From: Rhodocyclaceae bacterium
GTDB taxonomy: Bacteria; Pseudomonadota; Gammaproteobacteria; Burkholderiales; Rhodocyclaceae
Assembly (NCBI GenBank): GCA_030682595.1
Contig: JAUXNZ010000253.1
Location: 1 to 29,350, forward strand
Direction: 5' to 3'
Length of the DNA: 29,350 nt
Shown: one piece after another, positions 15,492-22,444 of the stretch
How positions within the stretch are numbered: position 1 is the stretch's first letter
Layout: each line of letters begins with the position of its first letter
Made by a program: the position numbers and the translations under genes
The notes under the pieces: model-generated
What the model was told of the DNA's origin: nothing
Databases searched by the model: none
The model's input: the letters and a program-made list of their open reading frames with translations, nothing else

Positions 15492-15739
15492 AGTGGTGTC
15501 AGTGGTGACGTATAACGTGGGGAAGTAGAAGGGGATCAGACCACGGTTTCCCTGGCGGGTGTCGTGGGTGACAACTTCTTGAGACCGCCGCTTCTTCCGA
15601 CACGCCGCTGGCGCTGTTGGCCGCGGCACGCCGTTGCGGTTGTATATCGAAGGCTATGTTTATCTCCCGGCATCCGCAACATCTAGCCGGATGGAATGCG
15701 GGAGGATAGCGGGTAAAAATGCCGGTGGCAATGTTATTC
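15492..15739. other. Repeat-rich spacer upstream of mrr
   Basis: No gene is seen. A minus-strand family B box lies at 15531-15550 and the region next to it (CTGGCGGGTGTCG) has a faint likeness to family A. The promoter of mrr must lie in or near this repeat, which could affect its expression. Confidence 0.4.
15531..15550 (-). repeat. Family B box, copy 3
   Basis: GGGGATCAGACCACGGTTTC is the reverse complement of GAAACCGTGGTCTGATCCCC, a near-consensus family B box about 45 bp upstream of the mrr start. Confidence 0.65.
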
Positions 15740-15781
15740 GTTCGGTATTCGTAGGGTGACGGGGCAGCCTCATGCAGGACA

Positions 15782-15805
15782 CGCCGTCTCGCCAGCGCCG
15801 ACTTT
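15782..15805 (-). repeat. Family A dispersed 24-bp repeat, copy 4
   Basis: Identical to copy 6 at 20037 and carried on the same duplicated segment; it directly abuts the stop position of the tetR fragment. Confidence 0.85.
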
Positions 15806-15946
15806 TACTTGATGATCTGTTCCACGATCCAGCGTTTGGTCTGCGTCCATGTCGAAGCGGCCGCATTGCAGCATGCTGAAGCGGATTACACAGGCGTGGA
15901 GCAGGGCGCTTCTGGCGGCGGCTTCGGCGGGCGGGAGGTTGCGGGC
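15805..15946 (-). pseudogene. Duplicated 3' fragment of the tetR gene at 20060
   Basis: This piece aligns with the last about 147 bp of the TetR-type gene at 20060-20644, and the match continues beyond the stop to about 15740 (paired with about 20000). The two are near-identical over the first 35 bp and the last 45 bp, with scattered substitutions between. The fragment has lost 5 bp after 15845 (CCGCG present in the intact gene), which shifts the frame. The match ends abruptly at GCGGGC, 15946. It has no start and cannot encode a regulator. It stands 4.26 kb from the intact copy, in the same orientation, with a family C element attached at its broken end. Confidence 0.88.
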
Positions 15947-15954
15947 AAACGAGT

Positions 15955-16022
15955 AAAAGGGGCCAGGCTCAATGTAATTCAAAAAAAGCCGATTTAATTC
16001 GACCCTGGCTCCTTTTCCGCTT
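15955..16022. repeat. Family C element, paired inverted arms; overlaps end of methyltransferase gene
   Basis: The left arm AAAAGGGGCCAGGCTC at 15955 pairs with the right arm GACCCTGGCTCCTTTT ending about 16018, around an AT-rich insert that includes AAAAAAAGCCGATTTAATTC. The right arm provides the final codons and TAA stop of the methyltransferase gene read leftward. Confidence 0.8.
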
Positions 16023-17202
16023 GCTGGCACCGCGCCGTTCCCCAGACTGCATAGATCGGGTCGGCGAGTTTCGTCATGCGGTAGTACTTGTCGTCGGGCG
16101 GGCGCGGCAGGCCGCGCAGCGACTCGGTGGCGAGGTCGACGAAGTCACCGCTGCGACGAAAGTAGTCCAGCGCCAGCCCCATGCGCTCGAAGGGGTGCAG
16201 CTCGCCCCAGAGCGTGATGGCCTTGGGCGGAAACCAGCGCTCGGAAAAGGTGACGAGGAAAATGCCGCCGGGCTTGAGCACGCGCGCCACCTCGCGGAAG
16301 ACCTCGACGGGGCGGATGAGGTATTCGACCGAGAGGGCGCACAGCACGAGATCGAAGCGGCCGCTGGCGCAGGGCAGCTCGGGTGCGGTGTTGAGGTCAT
16401 GCACGATGCGTTCGGCGAGATGCGGGTTGGCGGCCAGTTCCGCGGCGTTCATGCCGAGGCCGACGACCGTCAGGGCAGGCGCATTTGCCGGCAGGTGCGA
16501 ATTGGCGCTGGCCATGAGGTCGAGCACCTGTTGGCCGGGATGCAGGAAGCGGGCGTGCAGCGCGGCGAGTTCTGCAAGCGCCGTGGTGTCGAGGTGGTCG
16601 ACCAGGCGCGGGTGGGCGTAGAAGTCGGCGTCGGCGGTTGCGTCGCTGCGTGCGAGAGCGTCGCCGGCGAGAAAGTCGGTGGCGGCGTCAGGCAGCGCGG
16701 CCTGCAGTCCGGGGCCGTTGTCGGCGACGAGTGGCAGCAGGTCGCGCGGCGCGGGGGCGGTGCCCTGGCTCCGCGCGCGGACGCGGCCCTCGATCGTGAC
16801 GTCGATGATGGCAAGCGGCGGGGCGAGGTCAACGCTGATGTCGTCGCCTGCGCTGGCGACGACGCGCAAGGGGCTGCTGCCGGCGGGAATGGCGGGGATG
16901 GCGGCGAGCAACTGGCGCGGATACCAGCGGCCGAGGCGCGGGGCGATGGCCATGCCGGCGAATCGTGCCGGCCAGTCGGCGCGGCGCGTAACCACGCGCT
17001 GCTGAGCGCGGGTGGGGCCGGGCAGCAGGCCTTGGTTCAGGGTGATCGTGGCACCCGGCGCAGCGCCGAGCAGGGGAGCAAGCGGGATGCCGGCAAGGTG
17101 GTCACCGGCCGGAGCGACGCCGGCGACAAAGCGGCGGTCACAATGGTTCGCCCGGGCATCGTGCCAGCACAGTGCGAATTCGACGTCAGCAAGCTCGGTC
17201 AT
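15994..17202 (-). CDS. SAM-dependent methyltransferase with SlyD/FKBP-like N-terminal domain
   Basis: A 402-residue cytosolic protein in two parts. Residues 1 to about 140 are alanine-rich with strands that recall a degenerate FKBP/SlyD fold (PLAPLLGAAPGATITLNQ, then ISVDLAPPLAIIDVTIEGRV, similar to the VDxNHPLAG segment of SlyD-type isomerases). From about 190 comes a class I methyltransferase: FYAHPRLVDHLDTTAL, VLDLMASANSHLP (SAM motif I region), VVGLGMNAAELAANP, FDLVLCALSVEYLIRPVEVFREVARVLKPGG and ERWFPPKAITLWGELHPFERMG. This C-terminal unit is a known, uncharacterised family. The last residues (AEKEPGSN) and the stop are encoded by a family C repeat, so the native C-terminus may have been replaced. 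Substrate unknown. Confidence 0.85.
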   Translation of the reverse strand: MTELADVEFALCWHDARANHCDRRFVAGVAPAGDHLAGIPLAPLLGAAPGATITLNQGLLPGPTRAQQRVVTRRADWPARFAGMAIAPRLGRWYPRQLLAAIPAIPAGSSPLRVVASAGDDISVDLAPPLAIIDVTIEGRVRARSQGTAPAPRDLLPLVADNGPGLQAALPDAATDFLAGDALARSDATADADFYAHPRLVDHLDTTALAELAALHARFLHPGQQVLDLMASANSHLPANAPALTVVGLGMNAAELAANPHLAERIVHDLNTAPELPCASGRFDLVLCALSVEYLIRPVEVFREVARVLKPGGIFLVTFSERWFPPKAITLWGELHPFERMGLALDYFRRSGDFVDLATESLRGLPRPPDDKYYRMTKLADPIYAVWGTARCQQAEKEPGSN

Positions 17203-17272
17203 GGCGGCGCGATTTAAATGGGAGTTTGAAGCATTTTTGTTTCCTGTTTGTTTGATGCGGGTTTCCTGCCCG

Positions 17273-17319
17273 AAAGTCGGCGCTGACGGGACGGCGGAAA
17301 CCGTGGTGACCCTTATTTA
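17273..17319 (+). repeat. Composite family A (copy 5) plus family B repeat
   Basis: A family A box at 17273-17296 (one change: CTGACGGG) runs with no gap into a family B box at 17297-17319 (GAAACCGTGGTGACCCTTAT and on). It lies in the divergent gap between the methyltransferase and the exported protein gene starting at 17430. Confidence 0.82.
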
Positions 17320-17429
17320 CTGGAAATCCCGTGGGAATCTAAAGTTGACTTCGTGCGAGACGAGACGAGATACTCACAAAAATGACGCTGAATTTCCTAT
17401 CCTTGAAACCAACCTCTTGGGAGCATCTC

Positions 17430-18647
17430 ATGAAACGTTTTGGCATCGCCCTCCTGGTCCTGGGCTGCAGCCTGACCCTGCCCGCCCTGGCGCAAAGCGA
17501 CACGGATCGGGTCCGGCAGGAACTGCGCAAGTTCTTCCCGCTGGGCGCGAGCCAGAGCGCCCAGGCTAGCTTCCAGTTTGACGGCTTCAAGCTGAACCGC
17601 GAGTCAGGCGAAACGGCGGCCTGGCAGGCCAACCTCACCACCAGCCAGGCCATCGCCGGCAACACCTACACGGTCAAGAGCGCCTTCCTGAGCAAGACCG
17701 GAGCGGTGTTGTTCAGCGGCGAGGACATCGCCCTGCCCGCCAGCCGAGCCGGCAAGGCTATCACGCTCACCCGCAACTTCCGCCTGCAGCCGGGCATCGC
17801 CAGCCTGCGCCTCGATGTCTTCGACCGAGCCCTCAATCAGGTCATTCACAGCCAGAGCCATGACCTGGAGGCCGAGGCTCTGGCCCTGCTCCAAGGCAGG
17901 CAAACAGACCGGCTAGCCAGCCCGGCTGCTCTGCCCGCTCAGACCCCCCCCCAGATTAGCCAGAGCGGCGAACTGAAATATGCGCTGCGCCTGCTGCCCG
18001 ACGCCAAGGCCTTCGATATCCACAACGACAGCAGCTTCCCGCTGCGCATCGAAGAGGCCATCGCCCACTACCGCTTCCCCGGGCTGGACGGGCGCGACCG
18101 GGCGAGCTGCAGCCGGACCCAACTGCAACCCGGCCAGACGGCGAGTTGCACGCTGGAAGCCAGCCGCATGGCCTGTTCCTCACTCATGGCCATCGATGTC
18201 GAACTGAAGCTGAACGGCCAGCGCGTGCGGGAACGCCTCGACTTCGAGCCCATGTTGCGGGCGATCCGGACTCGGCCCCAGATCGAACTGTCCAAGCCCA
18301 TGTACAAAGGCTTCGGCGATGTGAGGGTTTTTTTCACCGGCCAATACATCCGCCCCGGTACCGAGGTCATCGTCAAGGCCCTGGCCAGCGTGGACAGCCA
18401 CCGCTTTCCCGTCACCTTCCGGGCGACACAGCAGGAAACGTACATCCAGGGCATGGAGTTTCCCGCCGGCCCCACGGTCAACGTCAAGGTCGACAAGTTC
18501 TGCTTCCATCTCCTGGAGGTCACCAGCGACGACAGCATGAGCTGCGGCGGCGTCGGCCATCTGCTCTACCGGGAGTGGAACCAAGGCACCATCCCCACGG
18601 AATCCCAGAGCGGTAACCTGTTTCTGCACAACATGCTCTGCAAATAG
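17430..18647 (+). CDS. Exported hypothetical protein
   Basis: A 405-residue protein that I do not recognise. The start at 17430 follows a GGGAG ribosome-binding site and begins a clear signal peptide (MKRFGIALLVLGCSLTLPALAQ). The mature protein looks strand-rich and modular: an N-terminal region about 25-155 with FQFDGFKLNRESGETAAWQANLTT and a FRLQPGIASLRLDVFD strand pair; a linker with prolines (SPAALPAQTPPQ); then a second strand-rich part. Six or so cysteines occur in the second half (ASCSRTQLQPGQTASC, ACSSL, KFCFHLLEVTSDDSMSC, MLCK), suggesting disulfides in the periplasm. It stands alone between two family A/B repeat clusters, in an accessory-looking stretch. No function is assigned. Confidence 0.8.
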   Translation: MKRFGIALLVLGCSLTLPALAQSDTDRVRQELRKFFPLGASQSAQASFQFDGFKLNRESGETAAWQANLTTSQAIAGNTYTVKSAFLSKTGAVLFSGEDIALPASRAGKAITLTRNFRLQPGIASLRLDVFDRALNQVIHSQSHDLEAEALALLQGRQTDRLASPAALPAQTPPQISQSGELKYALRLLPDAKAFDIHNDSSFPLRIEEAIAHYRFPGLDGRDRASCSRTQLQPGQTASCTLEASRMACSSLMAIDVELKLNGQRVRERLDFEPMLRAIRTRPQIELSKPMYKGFGDVRVFFTGQYIRPGTEVIVKALASVDSHRFPVTFRATQQETYIQGMEFPAGPTVNVKVDKFCFHLLEVTSDDSMSCGGVGHLLYREWNQGTIPTESQSGNLFLHNMLCK

Positions 18648-18675
18648 GGCCAGGGTCAAGGTCAAAAGGACGGCA

Positions 18676-18699
18676 GAAACCGTGGTCTGACCCTTATTT
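18676..18699 (+). repeat. Family B box, copy 5, with partial family A
   Basis: GAAACCGTGGTCTGACCCTT followed by ATTT is the best family B copy here. It is preceded by AAAAGGACGGCA, the last part of a family A box, so a truncated A-B composite like that at 17273. Confidence 0.75.
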
Positions 18700-18742
18700 A
18701 GACCCTCACCGCAAGGTTGGGCGTCGGCGCCACAGAGAACAT

Positions 18743-19066
18743 TCAACTGCCAGACGTAGTGCGGCGCTTTGTTGCGGGGCGGCTCGATTGCTCGGTGGCG
18801 CGCGGCTCGGCCAGACGGCCCGTAACGTACTTGTGAAGAACGCTGGCGATGAGCGTTTGATACGGCACACCTTCTTCAAGTGCCTTAACTTGAATGTCGC
18901 TTAAATCGCCAGAGGACAGGCGGATGTTGACCCGGCGATCCTTAATGGCCGTAGCGCGCGCTGCTGCCTTGAATTTCGCAAGCTCGGCTTTCGTGGCAAC
19001 GGACTTCAGTTGGCCTTTTTCAAAGGCGGTGAGGACTTCATGTTCGTAGGCATCAATTTTCGGCAT
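18743..19066 (-). CDS. BrnA/CopG-type antitoxin
   Basis: A 107-residue basic protein. An N-terminal helical part (MPKIDAYEHEVLTAFEKGQL) leads to a ribbon-helix-helix-type segment about residues 44-83 (DRRVNIRLSSGDLSDIQVKALEEGVPYQTLIASVLHKYVTG), typical of CopG-class antitoxins that bind the toxin and repress their own promoter. The C-terminal 25 residues are polar and probably disordered. Its start overlaps the end of the toxin gene by 14 nt, and the toxin-first order is that of brnT-brnA. Family A/B repeats lie just beyond its stop. Confidence 0.85.
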   Translation of the reverse strand: MPKIDAYEHEVLTAFEKGQLKSVATKAELAKFKAAARATAIKDRRVNIRLSSGDLSDIQVKALEEGVPYQTLIASVLHKYVTGRLAEPRATEQSSRPATKRRTTSGS

Positions 19067-19346
19067 CTATTTCACCTTGATTCAAATAGTCCTTCGTTGC
19101 CTTGCGGCTCGGGATTACGGTCTTGAGAAAGAAATAATCTTCTTCTTCGACAAACGGCACCAAGTAGGCGTAGTTGTCACACGCGACTACGAGAACGCGC
19201 TGCCTGGGGTACTTCACCTGGTTCGGGTGAGCCAAGACGTCCAGCAACCCACCGGATTCGATTGAGACAACAATGTTCTCAAACGAAATCCCCCGATCTG
19301 TTTTGAAGGTCTCGTTCTTCTCCGGACTCCAGCGAAATGGTTTCAT
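19053..19346 (-). CDS. BrnT-type toxin (DUF497-like)
   Basis: A 97-residue protein. The start FRWSPEKNETFKTDRGISFENIV is the pattern of BrnT-family toxins (W-x-P/D-x-K-N ... GISFE), followed by the central strands QRVLVVACDNYAYLVPFVEEED and the YFFLKTVIPSRKATKDYL end, close to the R/K-x-A-x-x-x-Y pattern of the fold. BrnT toxins are RelE-fold ribonucleases that inhibit translation and are held by a ribbon-helix-helix partner. The antitoxin gene overlaps its 3' end. Promoter and operator should lie just to the right of 19346, where a transposase scrap and repeat begin. The branch differs from the classic BrnT in detail, so the name is by fold and gene order. Confidence 0.82.
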   Translation of the reverse strand: MKPFRWSPEKNETFKTDRGISFENIVVSIESGGLLDVLAHPNQVKYPRQRVLVVACDNYAYLVPFVEEEDYFFLKTVIPSRKATKDYLNQGEIDAEN

Positions 19347-19509
19347 GAGGGCAGTCTACGCCGCTGTGTGCCTTTTGTCACCAGACCAGCCAGATGCTGG
19401 CTCCACGACGCCCAACGAAGTGTAGAAAAACTCTTTTCATGGCTGCATCCTGCTGTGAACCGAACGGGATATCAAGTGTCATACAGGCATCTCGTTTGGA
19501 ACCGCTCCC

Positions 19510-19545
19510 ATGGCCCGCTACAAGCACATCGATAAGGCGATAAGG
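19510..19545 (+). pseudogene. Transposase N-terminal scrap (MARYKHID)
   Basis: The ATG at 19510 starts MARYKHIDKAIR. MARYKHID is a familiar start of transposases of the IS1182-like group. The similarity ends where a family C arm begins at 19542. Only about 10 codons remain, so this is a tentative relic. Confidence 0.35.
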
Positions 19546-19655
19546 GGCCAGGCTCGAATTAAATTCACGACGGTAGCGACATTGCGAAACTTAGTGAAAT
19601 AAGCAATTCATGCCAAGTGAAAAATCATGGAAACAAATCGAACCTGGCACCTTTT
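19542..19655. repeat. Family C element with widely spaced arms
   Basis: AAGGGGCCAGGCTCGAATT at 19543-19561 pairs imperfectly with AAATCGAACCTGGCACCTTT at about 19635-19653. The loop of some 73 nt is longer than in the other elements. The right arm supplies the last codons of the fused toxin-antitoxin relic at 19625. Confidence 0.65.
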
Positions 19656-19897
19656 TCAAGGCAATAGCTCTTGTGCGGGATCACGTCCCGGGTACCGGGA
19701 ATACGACCGGCGCGGCCGAGCTGGGGATGATCGGCCAGCCTGGCAGCAGCCTGGCTGAAAATTTCGTCCATCTTGACGGCGGCACGCTGGCGTTCGACAA
19801 ACTCGCGCATCAGCTCGCGCAGCACCTGGGAGGCGGGCCGGTGACTGGCCTGGGCTTCGGCCATAAACTCGGCGTGCAACTCGGGTTCCAGCTTCAT
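19625..19897 (-). pseudogene. Fused relic of a ParD/ParE-like antitoxin-toxin pair
   Basis: A 90-codon frame with two unlike halves. Residues 1-38 (MKLEPELHAEFMAEAQASHR, QVLRELMREFVERQR) look like a ribbon-helix-helix antitoxin start. Residues 39-78 (MDEIFSQAAARLADHPQLGRAGRIPGTRDVIPHKSY) match the middle of a ParE-type toxin, whose usual features are LADFPxxGRPGRxPGTRE. The end of the antitoxin, the start of the toxin and the toxin C-terminus are missing, and the last residues (EKGARFDLFP) are coded by a family C repeat arm. I read this as a deletion-fused, repeat-capped remnant of an operon. It may still be translated, but is unlikely to be a working toxin. Confidence 0.72.
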
Positions 19898-20036
19898 GGT
19901 GAAAACGGCTTCTTTGGATATGGTGTGATCTCTTGAGGATGGTGTGAATTAAGCATATACGTCTTCATTACCTTGCGGAACTCTCGATCTTTTCGTCGGG
20001 TATTCGTAGGGTGACGGGGGCATCCCATGCAGGACA

Positions 20037-20060
20037 CGCCGTCTCGCCAGCGCCGACTTT
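20037..20060 (-). repeat. Family A dispersed 24-bp repeat, copy 6
   Basis: Starts immediately at the stop codon of the tetR gene (shares one base with it) and runs in the same sense. Same variant (GAGACGG) as copies 1 and 4. Confidence 0.85.
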
Positions 20061-20644
20061 TACTTGATGATCTGTTCCACGATCCAGCGTTTGGTCTGCG
20101 CCGCGTCCATGGCGAAGCGGCCGCATTGCATCATGCTGAAGCCGAAGACGTAGGCGTAGAGCAGGGCGCTTCTGGCGGCGGCTTCGGCGGGCGGGAGGTT
20201 GCGGGCGAGGAAGAGGCGGCGCGTGCATTCGAGCCGTTCGGCGTCGACTTCTTCGACGACGGCCAGGCCGTTGGCGTCCTGGCGCGCCCAGAGGCGGATG
20301 CTCGCCTCGATGGAAATGCCCTTGCGGTTTTTGGCGGCGGCATAGACTTCGATGGTGTGGCGCAGCGCGGTCTCTTCGTTGCCCGGTGCGGCGGCGGTCT
20401 GTTTGCGGATGTCGCGGATGCGCCCGGCGCGCCAGTCGTCGAGCACGGCGTCGATGAGGTCGCGGCGATCCTTGAAATGCCAGTAAAAGCTGCCCTTGGT
20501 GACGCCCAGGCGCTTGGCCAGACCCTCCACCCGCAGGCCGTCGATGCCATCTTGCGCGACAATGTCCAGCGCAGCGGCGATCCAGGCGGCGCGGTCGAGC
20601 GCTTCGCGTGCCGTGGGTGGTTTTTCGGGGGAAGATTTGTCCAT
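20060..20644 (-). CDS. TetR-family transcriptional regulator
   Basis: A 194-residue regulator. The N-terminal helix-turn-helix is at about residues 16-62: IAAALDIVAQDGIDGLRVEGLAKRLGVTKGSFYWHFKDRRDLIDAVL, with the VTKGSFYWHFKDR recognition helix that is typical of TetR proteins. The C-terminal ligand domain (IEVYAAAKNRKGISIEASIR, FLARNLPPAEAAARSALLYA) is not assigned. The gene is divergent from etfBA with 80 bp between, and an imperfect palindrome lies in that gap, so control of etfBA and of itself is likely. Regulators in this position often sense acyl-CoA or a related metabolite, which is inference. A broken copy of its 3' end is at 15805-15946. Confidence 0.9.
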   Translation of the reverse strand: MDKSSPEKPPTAREALDRAAWIAAALDIVAQDGIDGLRVEGLAKRLGVTKGSFYWHFKDRRDLIDAVLDDWRAGRIRDIRKQTAAAPGNEETALRHTIEVYAAAKNRKGISIEASIRLWARQDANGLAVVEEVDAERLECTRRLFLARNLPPAEAAARSALLYAYVFGFSMMQCGRFAMDAAQTKRWIVEQIIK

Positions 20645-20680
20645 GTGAATTTTTCCGCGCTTTGGTTTAGTATAGCAGCC

Positions 20681-20702
20681 AACATACGCATGAGTATGGG
20701 TT
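20681..20702. promoter_or_regulatory. Candidate TetR operator in tetR-etfB gap
   Basis: AACATACGCATGAGTATGGG is an imperfect palindrome: CATAC (20683-20687) and GTATG (20694-20698) around a 6-nt centre, extended by AA and GGTT flanks. It lies 27 nt before the etfB start codon and 38 nt before the tetR start, where bound repressor would block both genes. Confidence 0.55.
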
Positions 20703-20724
20703 CGAATAGCAAAAGGAGAACGAT

Positions 20725-21489
20725 GTGAAAGTTCTGGTGCCGGTGAAGCGGGTAGTAGATTACAACGTCAAGGTCAGGGTGAAAGCCGATCAGAGCGGCA
20801 TCGAACTGGCCAACGTCAAGATGGCGATGAATCCCTTTGACGAGATCGCCGTGGAAGAGGCGGTGCGGCTCAAGGAGGCCGGCATCGCCACCGAGGTGAT
20901 CGCCGTGTCGTGCGGCGTGACGGCCTGCCAGGAACAGTTGCGTACCGCGCTGGCGCTGGGCGCCGACCGGGCGATTCTGGTCGAGACCGATGCGGCACAG
21001 GCCGAGGGCTTGCAGTCGCTGGCCGTGGCCAAATTGCTCAAGGCGGTGTGCGACAAGGAGCAGCCCGGGTTGGTGGTGCTCGGCAAGCAGGCCATCGACG
21101 ACGATGCCAACCAGACCGGCCAGATGCTCGCCGCGCTGCTGGGCTGGCCGCAGGCGACGTTTGCTTCGCAGGTGGTGATCGCCGATGGCAAAGCGACCGT
21201 CACGCGCGAAATCGACGGCGGCCTGGAAACGCTGGCGATCAGGCTGCCGGCGGTGGTTACGACCGACCTGCGCCTGAACGAGCCGCGCTACGCCACGCTG
21301 CCGAACATCATGAAGGCGAAGAAGAAGCCGATGGACGTGCTGAAGCCCGCCGAACTCGGTGTCGATATCGCGCCGCGCCTGACGACCCTGCGGGTGGTCG
21401 AGCCGGCGAAACGCCAGGCCGGGGTGAAGGTTGCGGATGTCGCCGAACTGGTGGCGAAACTGAAAAATGAAGCAAAAGTGATTCAATGA
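20725..21489 (+). CDS. etfB: Electron transfer flavoprotein, beta subunit
   Basis: A 254-residue protein that pairs with EtfA to carry electrons from acyl-CoA and other dehydrogenases to ETF:quinone oxidoreductase. It shows the usual start MKVLVPVKRVVDYNVKVRVK, the AMNPFDEIAVEEAVRLKE segment, the AMP-binding GADRAILVET and VLGKQAIDDDANQTGQMLA parts, and the PAVVTTDLRLNEPRYATLPNIMKAKKKP recognition-loop region, at full length. The start codon is GTG at 20725, with AAGGAG ahead. An ATG overlapping it by one base (20723) runs at once into TGA, so the GTG start is firm. The stop lies 10 nt before etfA. Confidence 0.96.
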   Translation: MKVLVPVKRVVDYNVKVRVKADQSGIELANVKMAMNPFDEIAVEEAVRLKEAGIATEVIAVSCGVTACQEQLRTALALGADRAILVETDAAQAEGLQSLAVAKLLKAVCDKEQPGLVVLGKQAIDDDANQTGQMLAALLGWPQATFASQVVIADGKATVTREIDGGLETLAIRLPAVVTTDLRLNEPRYATLPNIMKAKKKPMDVLKPAELGVDIAPRLTTLRVVEPAKRQAGVKVADVAELVAKLKNEAKVIQ

Positions 21490-21499
21490 GGTGATCTGA

Positions 21500-22441
21500 A
21501 TGAGCATTCTTGTCATAGCCGAACACGACCACGCCGCCCTCAAGGCGGCCACGCTCAACACCGTTGCCGCTGCTGCGCAGCTGGGCGCGCAGTTGGGTAC
21601 CGAGATCCATGTTCTCGTCGCCGGGGCCAATTGCGCCGCCGCGGCCCAAGCCGCCGCCGCGCTGGCGGGCGTGGCGCGGGTGAAGCTGGCCGATGCGCCG
21701 CTCTACGCCGCGCAGACCGCCGAGAACCTCGCCGCGCTGATTGTCGCCAATGCCGGGGGTTACACGCACATCATTGGGCCGGCGACCACCTTCGGCAAGA
21801 ACCTGTTGCCGCGCGTCGCCGCGCTGCTCGATGTGGCGCAGATTTCCGAAATCTGCGGCATCGAGTCACCCGACACTTTCATCCGACCGATCTACGCCGG
21901 CAATGCGCTGGCGACCGTGAAGTCGGCCGATGCGGTCAAGGTGATCACCGTGCGCACGACGGCTTTCGATGCGGTGGGGCAGGGTGGGTCGGCTGCGGTG
22001 GAGAATATTGCCGCCGGTCCCGATCTGGGCCTGACGCAACTGGTCGGCCGCGAACTGACCAAGTCGGCCCGCCCCGAACTCGGCGCGGCCAAGGTGATCG
22101 TCTCGGGCGGGCGCGGGCTGGCCTCGGGCGACAACTTCCACAAGCTGCTCGAACCGCTGGCCGACAAGCTGAATGCCGCGCTGGGCGCTTCGCGCGCCGC
22201 CGTCGATGCCGGCTTTGTGCCCAACGACTACCAGGTCGGCCAGACCGGCAAGATCGTCGCGCCGCAGCTCTATATTGCCATCGGCATTTCCGGCGCCATC
22301 CAGCATCTGGCCGGCATGAAGGACAGCAAGGTCATCGTCGCCATCAACAAGGACCCGGACGCGCCGATCTTCCAGGTGGCGGACTACGGGCTGGTGGGCG
22401 ACCTGTTCCAGCTTGTGCCGGAACTCACTGCTGCTTTGTAG
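21500..22441 (+). CDS. etfA: Electron transfer flavoprotein, alpha subunit
   Basis: A 313-residue FAD-binding partner of EtfB. The N-terminal domain (MSILVIAEHDHAALKAATLN, then GYTHIIGPATTFGKNLLPRVAALLDVAQISEI) is followed by the C-terminal FAD domain from about 190, with SGGRGLASGDNFHKLLEPLA, FVPNDYQVGQTGKIVAPQLYIAIGISGAIQHLAGM and INKDPDAPIFQVADYGLVGD, all characteristic. Full length. It lies 10 nt after etfB with a GAGGTGA signal, so the two form one transcript. The next gene begins 3 nt after its stop and may be cotranscribed. No acyl-CoA dehydrogenase or ETF:quinone oxidoreductase gene is in view, so the physiological donor is unknown. Confidence 0.96.
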   Translation: MSILVIAEHDHAALKAATLNTVAAAAQLGAQLGTEIHVLVAGANCAAAAQAAAALAGVARVKLADAPLYAAQTAENLAALIVANAGGYTHIIGPATTFGKNLLPRVAALLDVAQISEICGIESPDTFIRPIYAGNALATVKSADAVKVITVRTTAFDAVGQGGSAAVENIAAGPDLGLTQLVGRELTKSARPELGAAKVIVSGGRGLASGDNFHKLLEPLADKLNAALGASRAAVDAGFVPNDYQVGQTGKIVAPQLYIAIGISGAIQHLAGMKDSKVIVAINKDPDAPIFQVADYGLVGDLFQLVPELTAAL

Positions 22442-22444
22442 TCG

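Noticed and set aside
16021..17217. 398-codon plus-strand open frame
   Set aside because: Antisense of the methyltransferase gene; glycine- and valine-rich shadow.
20131..21630. 499-codon minus-strand open frame
   Set aside because: It runs antisense through etfB and then in another frame through tetR; a GC-rich shadow.
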